From Acanthosepion esculentum (lineage: Eukaryota; Mollusca; Cephalopoda; Sepiida; Sepiidae): DNA of 64,000 nucleotides. Location of the stretch: assembly GCA_964036315.1 (NCBI GenBank), contig CAXIWW010000817.1, forward strand, positions 2,577,501 to 2,641,500. Reading direction: 5' to 3'. Below are positions 46,843 through 58,070 of the stretch, in pieces. Within the stretch, counting starts at the first letter, position 1; each line of letters starts with the position of its first letter. Made by a program: the position numbers and the translations under genes. Under the pieces are notes generated by a model. The model made no database searches, had not been told where the DNA came from, and saw only the letters and a program-made list of their open reading frames with translations.

Positions 46843-49489
46843 CAAGCCGAATACGCCTGGCTCTTTTGTGAAACTGCAAGCAATCTCAGGCCGCTACAAG
46901 TCGACATCTCCTGTCTCTTTTTGGACAACTGCCTTACAAGCAATCTCAGGCTGCTGCAAGACGAATTCTCCCGGCTCTTTTGTGCAAATTGCCTTACAAG
47001 CAATCCCAGGCTGATACAAATCGACATCTCCTGGCTCTTTTGTGGCAACTGCCTTACAAGAAATCTCATGCTGCTTCAAGCCGAATTCTCCTGGCGCTTT
47101 TGTGACAACTGCCTTACAAGCAATTTCAGACTGCCGCCAGGACAGTTCTCCTGACTTTTTATGCCAATTGACTTAAAAGCAATCCCAAAAAATCTCTTTT
47201 GTGCAAATTGCCTTACAAGTAATCTCAGGCTGCAGCAATCCCAGTTCTCCTAGCTTTTTGTGCCAATTGCCTTACAAGCAATCCCAGGCTGCTACAAGCC
47301 GATTTCTCCTGGCTCATTTGTGGCAACTGCCTTACAAGCAATCTCTGGCTGATGCATGCGGAATTCTACTGGCTCTTTTGCGCAAATTGCCTAACAAGCA
47401 ATCACAGGCGTCTACGAGCCGACTTCTCTTGTCGCTTTTGTGAAAACTGCTTTAAGAGAAATCTCAGGCTGCTACAAAACGACATCTCCTGTCTCTTTTT
47501 TTAAAAATGCCTTACAATCAATCTCAGCCTGCTACAAGCCGAATACGTCTGGCTCTTTTTTGAAACTGCCTTACAAGAAATCTCAGGCTGCTACAAGCAG
47601 AATACGCCTGGCTCTTTTGTGAAAGTGCCTTGCAAGCAATCTCAGGCCGCTACAAATCGACATCTCCTGTCTCTTTTGTGACAACAGCCTTAAAAGCAAT
47701 CTCAGGCTGCTGCAAGACGAATTCTCCTGGATATTTTGTGCAAATTGCCTTACAAGCAATCCCAGGCTGCTAGAAATCGGCATCTCCTGGCTCTTTGTGG
47801 CCACTGCCTTACAAACAATCTCAGTCTGCCGCCAGGACTGTTCTCCTGACTTTTTGTGCCAATTGCAGAAAAAGCAATCACAGGCGGCTACGTGCCGATT
47901 TCTTCTGGCTCTTTTGCGGTAACTGCCTTACAAGCAATCTCAGGCTAGTACAAGCCGAATTCTCCTGGTTCTATTGTGACAACTGCCTTACAAGCAATCT
48001 CAGGCTGCAGCAATCCCAATACTCCTAGCTTTTTGTGTCAATTGCCTTACAAGCAATTCCACGCGGCTACGAGCCGAATTCTCCTGGCTCATTTGTGGCA
48101 ACTGCTTTCCAAGCAATCTCAGGTTGCTGCAAGCCGAATTCTCCTGGCTCTTTTGTGAAACTGCCTTACAAGCAATCTCAGGCCGCTACAAAACGACATA
48201 TCCTGACTCTTTTTGAAAACTGCCTTACAAGCAATCTCAAGCTGTCGCTAGTAAAATTCTCCTGACTTTTTGTGCCAATTGCCTTACAGCAATCCCAGGC
48301 TGCTACGAACCGATTTCTCCTGGCTCATTTGTGGCATCTGCCTTACAAGCATTCTCAGGCTGCAGCAATATGAATTCTCCTGGCTTTTTGTGCGAATTGC
48401 CTTACAAGCAATCCCAGGCGGCTACGAGCCGATTTCTCTTGGCTCTTTTGTGAAAACTGCCTTACAAATAATATCAGGCTGCTACAAAACGACATCTCCT
48501 GTCTCTTTTGTGAAAACTGCCTTACAAGCAATCTCAGGATTCTACAAGCCGAATTCTCCTGGTTCTATTGTGACAACTGCCTTAAAAGCAATCTCTGGCA
48601 GCAGCAATCCCAATTCTCCTGGCTATTTTGTGCCAATTGCCTTACAAGAAATCTCATGCTGCTTCAAGCCGAATTCTCCTGGCGCTTTTGTGACAACTGC
48701 CTTACAAGCAATGTCATGCGGCTACGAGCCGACTTCTCTTGGCTCTTATGTGAAAACTGCCTTACAAGTAATCTCAGGCTGCTACAAGCCGAATTCTACA
48801 GGCGCTTTTGTGACAACTGCCTTACAAGCAATCTCAGGCTGCCGCTAGTCTAATTCTCCTAAATTGTTGTGATAATTGCCTTACAAGAAATCCCAGGCTG
48901 CTACGAAGCGATTTCTCCTCTTTCATTTGTGGCATCTGCCTTACAAGCATTCTCAGGCTGAAGCAATAAGAATTATCCTGCATTTTTGTGCGAATTGCCT
49001 TACATGCAATCCCAGGATGCTACGAGCCGATTTCTCCTGCCCCTTTTCATTACAAGCCGACTTATCTTGGCTCTTTTGTAAAACTGCCTTACAAGTAATA
49101 TCAGGCGGCTACAAAACGACATCTCCTGTCTCTTTTGTGAAACTGCCTTACAAGCAATCTCGGGCGGCTACAAGCCGAATACGCCTGGCTCTATTGTGAA
49201 ACTGCCTTACAAGCAATCTCAGATCGCTACAAATCGACATCTCCTGGCTCTTTTGTGTCTTTTGTTAGGACTGTTCTCCTAACTTTTTGTGCCAATTGCC
49301 CTAAAAGCAATCCCAGGCGGCTACGTGCGGATTTCTCCTGGCTCTTTTGTGGTAACTGCCTTACAAGCAATCTCAGGCTGCAACAAGCCGAATTCTCCTG
49401 GTTCTATTGTGACAACTGCCTTACAAACAATCTCAGGCTGCAGCAATCCCAATTCTCTTAGCTTTTTGTGCCAATTGCATTACAAGCAG
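46836..49489 (+). repeat. S60 satellite array, plus orientation, downstream of second S42 block
   Basis: About 44 monomers of the 60-bp family. The last part, from about 48761, is the mirror of 6051-6789: the peptide-frame pairs 48876-49199 (plus) and 6456-6671 (minus) share most residues, including the deletion that fuses CCCCTTTTCATTACAAGCC. The block ends at the strand switch near 49489. Confidence 0.94.
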
Positions 49490-52226
49490 ACTAGCGGAAA
49501 ACCTGAGATAGATTGTAAGTCTGTTTTAAAACAAAAGAGACAGGTGATGTCGTTTTGTAGCAGCCTGAGATTGCTTTTAAGGCCGTTTTCACAAAAGAGA
49601 CAGGAGAAGTCGGCTCGTAGATGCCTGGGATTGCTTGTAAGGCAATTGGCACAAAAGAGCCAGGAGAATTCGGCTTGTAGTAGCCTGAGATTTCTTGTAA
49701 GGCAGTTGCCACAAATGAGCCAGGAGAAATCGGTTCGTAGCCGCCTGGGATTGCTTTTAAGGCAATTGGCACATTAAGTCAGGAGAATTGTACTAGCGAC
49801 AGCTTGAGATTGCTTGTAAGGCAGTTGACACAAAAGAGCCAGGATATGTCGATTTGTAGCGATCTGAGATTGCTTGTAAGGCAGTTTCACAATAGAGCCA
49901 GGCGCATTCGGCTTGTAGCAGTCTGAGATTGCTTGTAAGGCAGTTTTAAAAAAAAGAGACAGGAGATGTCGTTTTGTAGCAGCCTGTGATTGCATTTAAA
50001 GCAGTTTTCACAAAAGAGACAAGATAAGTAGGCTCGTAGACGCCTGAGATTGCATGTAAGGCAGTTGCCACAAAACTTGTAAGGCAATTTGCACAAAAGA
50101 GCCAGGAGAATTCGGCTTGCTGTAGACTGAGATTGCTTTTAAGGCAGTTGTCACAATAGAACCAGGAGAATTTGGCTTATAGCAGCCTGAGATTGCTTGT
50201 AAGGCAGTTACCACAAAAGAGCCAGGAGATATCGGCACGTAGCCGCCTGGGATTGCTTTTAAGGCAATTGGCACAAAAAGTCAGGAGAACTGCCCTGCGG
50301 CAGCCTGAGATTGCTTGTAAGGCAGTTGTCACAAAAGAGACAGGAGATATCGATTTGTAGCGGCCTGAGATTGCTTGCAAGGCAGTTTCACAAAAGAGCC
50401 AGGCGTATTCGGCTTGTAGCAGCCTGAGATTGCTTGTAAGGCTGTTACACAAAAGAGCCAGGAGAAATCGGCACGTAGCCGCCTGGGATTGCTTTTAAGG
50501 CAATTGGCACAAAAAGTCAGGAGAACTGTCCTGGCGGAAGACTGAGATTGCTTGTAAAGCAGTTGTCACAAAAGAGACAGGAGATGTCGATTTGTAGCGG
50601 CCTGATATTACTTGTAAGGCAGTTTTCACAAAAGAGCCAAGTGAAGTCGGCTTGTAGCTGCCTGACATTGCTTGTAAGGCAGTTGTCACAAAAGCGCCAG
50701 GAAAATTCGGCTTGTAGCAGCCGGAGATTACTTGCAAGGCAGTTTTCACAAAAGAGCCAAGAGAATTCGGCTCTTAGCAGCCTGAGATTTCTTGTAAGGC
50801 AGTTGCCACAAAAGCGCCAGGAGAAATCCGCTCGTAGCCGCTTAGGATTGCTTGTAAGCAAATTCGCACAAAAAGCCAGGAGAATTCATATTGCTGCAGC
50901 CTGAGAATGCTTGTAAGGCAGATGCCACAAATGAGCCAGGAGAAATCGGTTCGTAGCAGCCTGGGATAGGTTTTAAGGCAGTTGTAACAAAAGAGCCAGT
51001 ATATGTCGATTTGTAGCGGCCAATTCGGCTTGTAGCAGGCTGAGATTGCTTGTAAGGCAGTTTCACAAAAGAGCCAGGCGTATTCGGCTTGTAGCAGCCG
51101 GAGATTGCTTGAAAGGCAGTTTTCACAAAATAGCCAAGAGAAGTCGGCTCGTAGCAGTCTGACATTGCTTGTAAGGCAGTTTTCACAAAAGAGCCAGGAG
51201 AATCCGGGTTGTTGCAGACTGAGAATGCTTGTAAGGCAGTTGCTGCAAAAGAGGCAGGAGAAATCGGCTCGTAGCAGCTTGAGATCCTTTGTAAGACAGT
51301 TTTCACAAATAGCCCGGAGAAGTCGGCCGATAGCAGCGGGAGATTGCTTGTAAGGGAGTTGTAAAAAAAGAGTCAGCAGGTGTAAGTTTGTAGAAGCCTG
51401 AGATTGCGTGTAAAGCCAGGGTAAACGGGCTCGTAGCTGCGTGGAATTGCTTGTAATGAAATTGGCACAAAAATCCAAGAGAATTGGGCTTGCTGCTGTG
51501 ATTGCATGTAAGGCAGTTGCTACAAAAGAGCCAGGCGTATTCGGCTTGTAGAAGCCTGAGATTGCTTGTAAGGCAGTTTACACAGGAGAGCCAAGAGAAG
51601 TCGGCTCGGAGCAGCCTGACATTGCTTGTAAGGCAGTTGTCACAAAAGAGCCAGTAGAATTCGTCTTGTAGCAGCCTGAGGTTGCTTGTAATGCAGTCGC
51701 CACAAAAGAGCCTTGAGAAATCGCCTCGTAGCAGCCTGGGATTATTTTGTAAGGCAATTGGCAAAAAAGCCAGGAACATTGGGCTTGCTGCAGCCTGACG
51801 TTGCTTGTAAGGCAGTTGTCACGAAAGAGCCAGGAGATCGATTTTTTAGCAGCCTGAGATTGCTTGTAATGCAGTTGTCTTAAAAGTGCCAGCAGGTGTA
51901 GGCTTGTAGAAGAATGAGATTGCTTGTAAGGCAATTTTCACAAATCTCCCAGGATAACCGGCTCGTAGAATCCTATGTTTGCGTGTAAGGCACTTTCCAC
52001 AAAATGCCAGGAGAAATGGGATCGTAGCAGCCTGAGATTGCTTGTAAGGCAGGTGTCACAAAAGAGCCAGGCGTATTCGGATTGTAGCAGCCTGAGATTG
52101 ATTTTGCGCAGTTTTCACAGAAGAGCCAGCCGGTGTGGGCTTGTATCAGCCTGAGATTGCTTGTAAGGCAGTTTTCACAAAAGAGCCAGGAAATGCCGTT
52201 TTGTAGCAGCCTGAGATTGCTTGTAA
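49490..52226 (-). repeat. S60 satellite array, minus orientation, right arm of large inverted repeat
   Basis: About 45 minus-oriented monomers that mirror 2837-6050. Matching pairs include 51578-51934 with 3129-3485, 51303-51779 with 3284-3760, and 50495-50749 with 4374-4628. Coordinate sums move from 55063 through 55123 to 55538 because the left arm has extra monomers in 4613-5481. The array ends TGCTTGTAA|GGGATTTTTC at S395. Confidence 0.95.
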
Positions 52227-52322
52227 GGGATTTTTCATTTGGTCAATTTATGTAGATCAAATTGTGTGCAATTATTTGATTTGTCTATATTTACAGGGAT
52301 TTTTCATTTGCTCAGATAGTAA
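52227..52322 (-). repeat. S395 fragments, minus orientation, mirroring 2742-2836
   Basis: GGGATTTTTCATTTGGTCAA, then a GTAGATCAAATTGTGTGC piece, then TTTACAGGGATTTTTCATTT and CTCAGATAGTAA, where the strand flips. This is the reverse complement of the boundary on the left arm, with the same two nested partial pieces. Confidence 0.9.
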
Positions 52323-53309
52323 AAATATTTCTTTTACTGGAAAAAAGTTATAAACAAGTGAAATATGACTGATTTCCCAGTTTAGGTCCGCCTTACAATT
52401 TCCGCAAATGAGATAACACAAGTCCCCATACCGTTGAATTACAACTCGACTCTATTCAAGGTGTCGAAAAAACTTTTGTAATTATGGATAAGGCAAGAAA
52501 TTCTCGACAATTGGACAGCAATATTTTGTGGATTGTATAAAAAGGAAAAATTACAAATGCATTCTTATTGTGCACACTGGAATTCGGACGCTGTAAATTG
52601 TCAGACGACATACCGGGCACATGGTGAATGTTGTACTTTTTATTATCTGAGCAAATGAAAAATCCCTGTATACATAGACTAATCAAATAATTGCACACAA
52701 TTTGATTCCAATTTTGAAAATATTTCTTTTACTGGAAAGAAGTTATAAACAAGTGAAATATGACTGATTTCCCAGTTTTGGGCCGCATGACAATTTCCTC
52801 AAATGAGCTAACCCAAGTCCCCATACCGTTGAATTTCGTGTCGACTCTAATCAAGGTGTCGAAAAAACTTTTGGAATTATAGATAAGGCAAGAAATTTTC
52901 GACAATTGGACACCAATTTTTTGTGGATTCTATAAAAAGGCAAAATTAGAAATGCAGTCTTATTGTGCACACAGGAAGTCGGACGCTGTAAATTGTCAGA
53001 CGACATACCGCGCACCTGGTGAAAGCTGTCCTTTTTACTATCTGAGCAAATGAAAAATCCCGGTAAACATAGACAAATCAAATAATTGCACATAATTTGA
53101 TACCCATTTTGAAAATATTTCTTTTACTGGAAAAAAGTTATAAACAAGTGAAATATGACTGATTTCCCAGTTTAGGGCCGCATGACAATTTCCGCAAATG
53201 AGCTAACACAAGTCCCCATACGCTTGAATTTCGCCTCGACTCTATTCAATGTGTCGAAAAAACTTTTGTAATTATGGATAAGGTAAGAAATTCCCTACAA
53301 TTGGACACC
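52323..53309 (+). repeat. S395 AT-rich satellite, about 2.5 copies, plus orientation
   Basis: The anchor GTTT(A/T)(G)G begins at 52380, 52775 and 53170, an exact 395-bp period. Inversion partners on the left arm share AGGTCCGCCTTACAATTTCC at 52384 (reverse complement at about 2659-2680). It ends at CAATTGGACACCAA, the same S73 junction as at 21131 and, inverted, at about 2150. Confidence 0.94.
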
Positions 53310-53316
53310 AACAGAT
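53299..53316. other. S395/S73 junction, direct copy 2
   Basis: AATTGGACACCAACAGATC repeats the join at 21119-21136 and is followed by the same atypical S73 monomer (CTGCCTGACGTAGTC). The join was therefore copied, not made anew. Confidence 0.88.
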
Positions 53317-54336
53317 CAGAGGCCATGCTGCCTGACGTAGTCTAAAATCTTACATTGGACGCTCAAATATGGACCGGAAACCAACATATCAGAGGCCATG
53401 CTGCTGGACGTAGTTTATCTTTTTACATTAGAAGCTCAAATATGCACCAGAAACCAAGAGATCAGAATCATGGCAGCTGGACGTAGTGTATCATCTTACA
53501 CAAGACGCTCAAATATGGAACGGAAGCCAACAGTTCGGAGGCCATACTGCTGGACGTAGTCTAAAATCTTATATTACACGCTCATATATGGACCGGGAAC
53601 CAACAGATCAGAGTCCATTCAGCTGGACGTAGATTATCTTTGTATATTAGACGCTCAAATATGCACCAGAAACCAACAGATCAGAAACAGGGCTGCTGGA
53701 CGTAGTGTATCATCTTACACAAGACGCTCAAATATGGACCGGAAGCCAAGAGGTCAGAGGCCATGCTGCTGGACGTAGTCTAAAATCTTACATTAGACGC
53801 TCAAATATGGACCGGAAACCAACCGATCAGTAGCCATGCTGCTGGACGTAGTTTATCTTTTTACATTAGACGCTCAAATATGTACCAGAAAACAACAGAT
53901 CAGAATCATGGCTGCTGGACGTAGTGTATCATCTTACACAAGACGCTCAAATATGGACCGGAAGCTAACAGGTCAGTGGCCATGCTGCCGGAAGTCGTCT
54001 AAAATCTTACATTAGACGCTGAAATATGGACCGGAAACCAACAGATCAGAGGCCATGCTGCTGGACGTAGTTTATCTTTTTACATTAGACGCTCAAATAT
54101 GCGCCAGAAACCAACAGATCAGAATCATGGCTGCTGGACGTAGTGTATCATCTTACACTAGACGCTCAAATATAGACCGGAAGCCTACAGGTCAGAGGCC
54201 ATGCTGCTGGGCGTAGTCTAAAATCTTACATTAGACGCTAAAATATGGAACGGAAACCAATAGATCTGCGGCCATGCTGCTGGACGTAGTTTATCTTTTT
54301 ACATTAGATGCTCAAATATGCACCAGGGCTGCTGTT
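53310..54336 (+). repeat. S73 satellite array, plus orientation (about 14 monomers)
   Basis: The array starts with CAGATCAGAGGCCATGCTGC and CTGACGTAGTC, the same atypical first monomer (CTGCCTGACG) as at 21132. It ends where CAAATATGCACCAGGGCTG is cut short and the strand flips. In the first unit the equivalent array is 11.8 kb long, so this one is truncated or interrupted by inversions. Confidence 0.93.
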
Positions 54337-55013
54337 CTGTTGGTTTCTGGTGCATATTTGAGCGTCTAATGTAAAAAGATAAACTACGTCCAGCAGCATG
54401 TCCTCTGAACTGTTGGCTTCCAGTCCATATTGAGCGTCTTGTGTAAGGTGATAAACTACGTCAAGCAGCCATGATTCTGATCTCTTGGGTTCTGGTACAT
54501 ATTTGAGCTTCTAATGTAAAAAGATAAACTACGCCCAGCAGCATGGCCTCTGATCTGTTGGTTTCCTGTCCATATTTGAGCGTCTAATGTAAGATTTTAG
54601 ACTACGTCCAGCAGCATGGCCTCTGACCTGTTAGCTTCCGGTCCATATTTGAGCGTCTTGTGTAAGATGATACACTACGCCCAGCAGCCATGATTCTGAT
54701 CTGTTAGTTTCCGGTGCATATTTGAGCGTCTAATGTAAAAAGATAAACTACGTCAAGCAGCATGGCTTCTGATCTGTTGGTTTCCGGTCCATATTTGAGC
54801 GTCTAATGTAAGATTTTAGACTACATCCAGCAGCATGGCCTCCCACCTGTTGGCTTCCGGTCCATATTTGAGCGTCTTGTATAAGATGATACACTACGTC
54901 CAGCAGCCCTGTTTCTGATCTCTTGCTTTCTTGTGCATATTTGAGCGGCTAATGTAAAAAGATAAACTACGTCCAGCAACATGGCCTCTGATCTGTTGGT
55001 TTCGGGTCCATAT
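54337..55013 (-). repeat. S73 satellite array, minus orientation, left half of a palindrome
   Basis: About nine monomers with reversed strand. The variant GCTTTCTTGTGCATATTTGA with GCGGCTAATG near 54925-54955 is otherwise seen only near 2003-2030, so this piece is close kin of the left edge of the window in direct orientation. It is mirrored by 55014-55723 about a centre near 55030. Confidence 0.92.
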
Positions 55014-55723
55014 GGGCGTAGTCTAAAATCTTACATTTGACGCTCAAATATGGACCGGAAACCAACAGCTCAGGGGCCATGCTGCTGGACGTAGTTTATC
55101 TTTTTACATTAGACGGTCAAATTTGCACGAGAAACCAATAGATCAGAACCATGGCTGCTGGACGTAGTGTATCATCTTACACAAACGCTCAAATATAGGC
55201 CGGAAGCCAACAGTTCAGAGGCCATGCTGCTGGACGTAGTCTAAAATGTTACATTGGACGCTTAAATATGGACCGGAAACCAACAGATGAGAGGCCATGT
55301 GGCTTGACGTAGTTTATCTTTTTACATTAGACGCTCAAATATGCACCAGAAAGCCAGAGATCAGAAACAGGGCTGCTGGACGTAGTGTATAATCTTACAC
55401 ATGACGCTCAAATGTGGACCGGAAGCCAACAGGTCAGAGGCCATGCTGCTGGATGTAGTCTAAAATCTTACATTAGACTCTCATATATGGACCGGAAACC
55501 AACAGATCAGAGGCCATGCTGCTGGTCGTAGTTTATCTTTTTACATTAGACGCTCAAATATGCCCGAGAAACCATTAGATCAGAATCATGGCTGCTTGAC
55601 GTAGTTTATCACCTTACACAAGACGCTCAATATGGACTGGAAGCCAACAGTTCAGAGGACATGCTGCTGGACGTAGTTTATCTTTTTACATTAGACGCTC
55701 AAATATGCACCAGAAACCAACAG
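55014..55723 (+). repeat. S73 satellite array, plus orientation, right half of a palindrome
   Basis: About ten plus monomers between two strand switches. Near its end the monomers GTTTATCACCTTACACAAGA, CGCTCAATATGGACTGGAAG and CAGTTCAGAGGACATGCTG are exact reverse complements of those at about 54385-54480. Confidence 0.92.
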
Positions 55724-57089
55724 AACAGCAGCCCTGGTGCATATTTGAGCGTCTAATGTAAAAAGATAAACTACGTCCAGCAGCATGGCCGCAGATCTGT
55801 TGGTTTCCGTTCCATATTTTAGCGTCTAATGTAAGATTTTAGACTACATGCAGCAGCATTGCCTCTGACCTGTGGGCTTCCGGTCCATATTTGAGCGTCT
55901 GGTGTGAGATGATACACTACGTCCAGCAGAAATGATTCTGATCGGTTGGTTTCTGGTGCATATTTGAGCTTCTAATGTAAAAAGATAAACTACGTCCAGA
56001 AGCATGGCCTCTGATCTGTTAGTTTCCGGTCCATCTTTGAGAGTCTAATGTAAGATTTTAGAATACGTCCAGCAGCATGGCCTCTGACCTGTTAGCTTCC
56101 GGGCCATATTTGAGCGTCTTGTGTAAGATGTTACACTACGTCCAGCAGCATGGCCTCTGACCTGTTGGCTTCCGGTCCATATTTTGAGCGTCTTGTGTCA
56201 GATGATAGACAACATCCAGCAGCCATGATTTTGATCACTTGGTTTCTGGTGCATATTTGAGCGTCTAATGTAAAAAGATAAACTACGACCAGCAGCATGG
56301 CCTCTGATCTGCTGGTTTCCGGTCCATATTTGAACGTCTAATGTAATATTTTAGACTACGTCCAGCAGCATGGCCTCTGACCTGTTGGCTTCCGGTCCAT
56401 ATTTGAGCGTCTTGTGTAGGAGGATACACTACGTCCAGCAGCCCTGTTTCTGCTCTCTGGCTTCCTGGTGCATATTTGAGCGTCTAATGTAAAAAGATAA
56501 ATTACGTCAAGCCACATGGCCTCTGATCTGTTGGTTTCCGGTCCATATTTGAGCGTCCAATGTAACATTTTAGACTACGTCCAGCAGCATGGCCTCTGAC
56601 CTGTTGGCTTCCGGTCCATATTTCAGCGTCTTGTGTAAGATTATACACTACGTCCAGCAGCCATGATTCTGACCTCTTGGTTTCTGGTGCATATTTGAGC
56701 GTCTAATGTAAAAAGATAAACTACGACCAGCAGCATGGCCTCTGATCTGTTGGTTTCCGGTCCATATTTGAGCGTCTAATGTAAGATTTTAGTCTACGTC
56801 CAGCCGCATTGCTTCTGACCTGTTGGCTTCCGGTCCATATTCGAGCGTGTTGTGTAAGATTATACTGTACGTCCAGCAGCCATGATTCTGATCTATTGTT
56901 TTCTGGTCCATATTTGAGCATCGAATGTACGATTTTAGAATACATGCAGCAGCATGGCCTCTGACCTGTTGGCTTCCGGTCCATATTTGAGCGTTTACTG
57001 TAAAATGATACACTACGTCCAGCAGACATGATTCTGATCTGTTGGTTTATGCAGTATTTTAGCGTGTAATGTAAAAAGATAAACTACGT

Positions 57090-58070
57090 CCAGCAGCATG
57101 GCCTCTGATCTGTTGGTTTCCGGTCCATATTTGAGCGTGTAATGTAAGATTTTAGACTACGTCCAGCAGCATGTCCTCTGACCTCTCGGCTTCCGGTCCA
57201 AATTTGAGCGTCTTGTGCAAGATTATACACTACGTCCAGCAGCCCTGTTTCTGATCTCTTGCTTTCTGGTGCATATTTGAGCGTCTAATGTAAAAAGTTA
57301 AACTACGTCAAGCCACATGGCCTCTGACCTGTTGGCTTCCGGCCCATATTTGAGCGTCTTGTGTAAGATGATACACTACGTCCAGCAGCCATGATTCTGA
57401 TCTAATGGTTTCTCGTGCATATTTGAGCGTCTAATGTAAAAAGATAAACTACGACCAGCAGCATGGCCTCTGATCTGTTGGTTTCCGGTCAATATATGAG
57501 AGTCTAATGTAAGATTTTAGACTACATCCAGCAGCATGGCCTCTAACCTGTTGGCTTCCGGTCCACATTTGAGCGTCATGTGTAAGATGATACATTACGT
57601 CCAGCAGCCCTGTTTCTGATCTCTGGCTTTCTGGTGTATATTTGAGCGTCTAATGTAAAAAGATAAACTACGTCAAGACACATGGCCTCTCATCTGTTGG
57701 TTTCCGGTCCATATTTGAGCGTCCAATGTAACATTTTAGACTACGTCCAGCAGCATGGCCTCTGAACTGTTGGCTTCCGGCCTATATTTGAGCGTTTGTG
57801 TAAGATGATACACTACGTCCAGCAGCCATGGTTCTGATCTATTGGTTTCTCGTGAAAATTTGACCGTCTAATGTAAAAAGATGAACTACGTCCAGCAGCA
57901 TGGCCCCTGAGCTGTTGGTTTCCGGTCCATATTTGAGCGTCAAATGTAAGATTTTAGACTACGCCCAGCAGCATGACATCGGACCTGTTGTCTTCCGGTC
58001 CATATTTGAGCGTCTTGTGTAAGATTATACACTACGTCCAGCAGCAACGATTCTGATCTGTTGGTTTCTA
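57090..58070 (-). repeat. S73 HOR copy 1 (partner 2845 bp downstream)
   Basis: Rare variants occur in fixed order at 2845-bp spacing: ACCTCTCGGCTTCCGG (57181 and 60026), TCTAATGGTTTCTCGTGC (57401 and 60246), GGTCAATATATGAGAGTC, and GACATCGGACCTGTTGTC (57975 and 60820). The offset is 39 monomers (13 trimers). Confidence 0.88.

Larger units (their letters stand above)
48761..53309 (-). repeat. Right arm of a roughly 4.6-kb inverted repeat
   Basis: This is the mirror of 2151-6789. The 162-residue frame at 49289-49777, which spans the S60 strand switch, matches the reverse-strand frame at 5761-6249 with only about two residue changes. This is strong evidence for a shared switch and close kinship. 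Confidence 0.9.
34385..54336. repeat. Composite superrepeat unit 2 (incomplete)
   Basis: This is the second occurrence of the order S60, S42, S60+, S60-, S395+, S73+. It departs from unit 1 in lacking S60- before S42, in having a longer S60- (2.7 kb versus 0.7 kb) and in having S73+ cut at 54336 by a strand switch. Confidence 0.75.
54190..55870. repeat. S73 palindrome (inverted repeat centred near 55030)
   Basis: The 32-bp strand-switch sequences at 54321-54352 and 55708-55739 are exact reverse complements of each other, with coordinate sum 110060. Outside them the match continues with private variants: GGCCGCAGATCT, CCGTTCCATATTTTAGCG. Inside, matching is strong near the switch points and weaker toward the centre, where CCATATGG (55008-55015) marks the turn. 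Confidence 0.88.
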
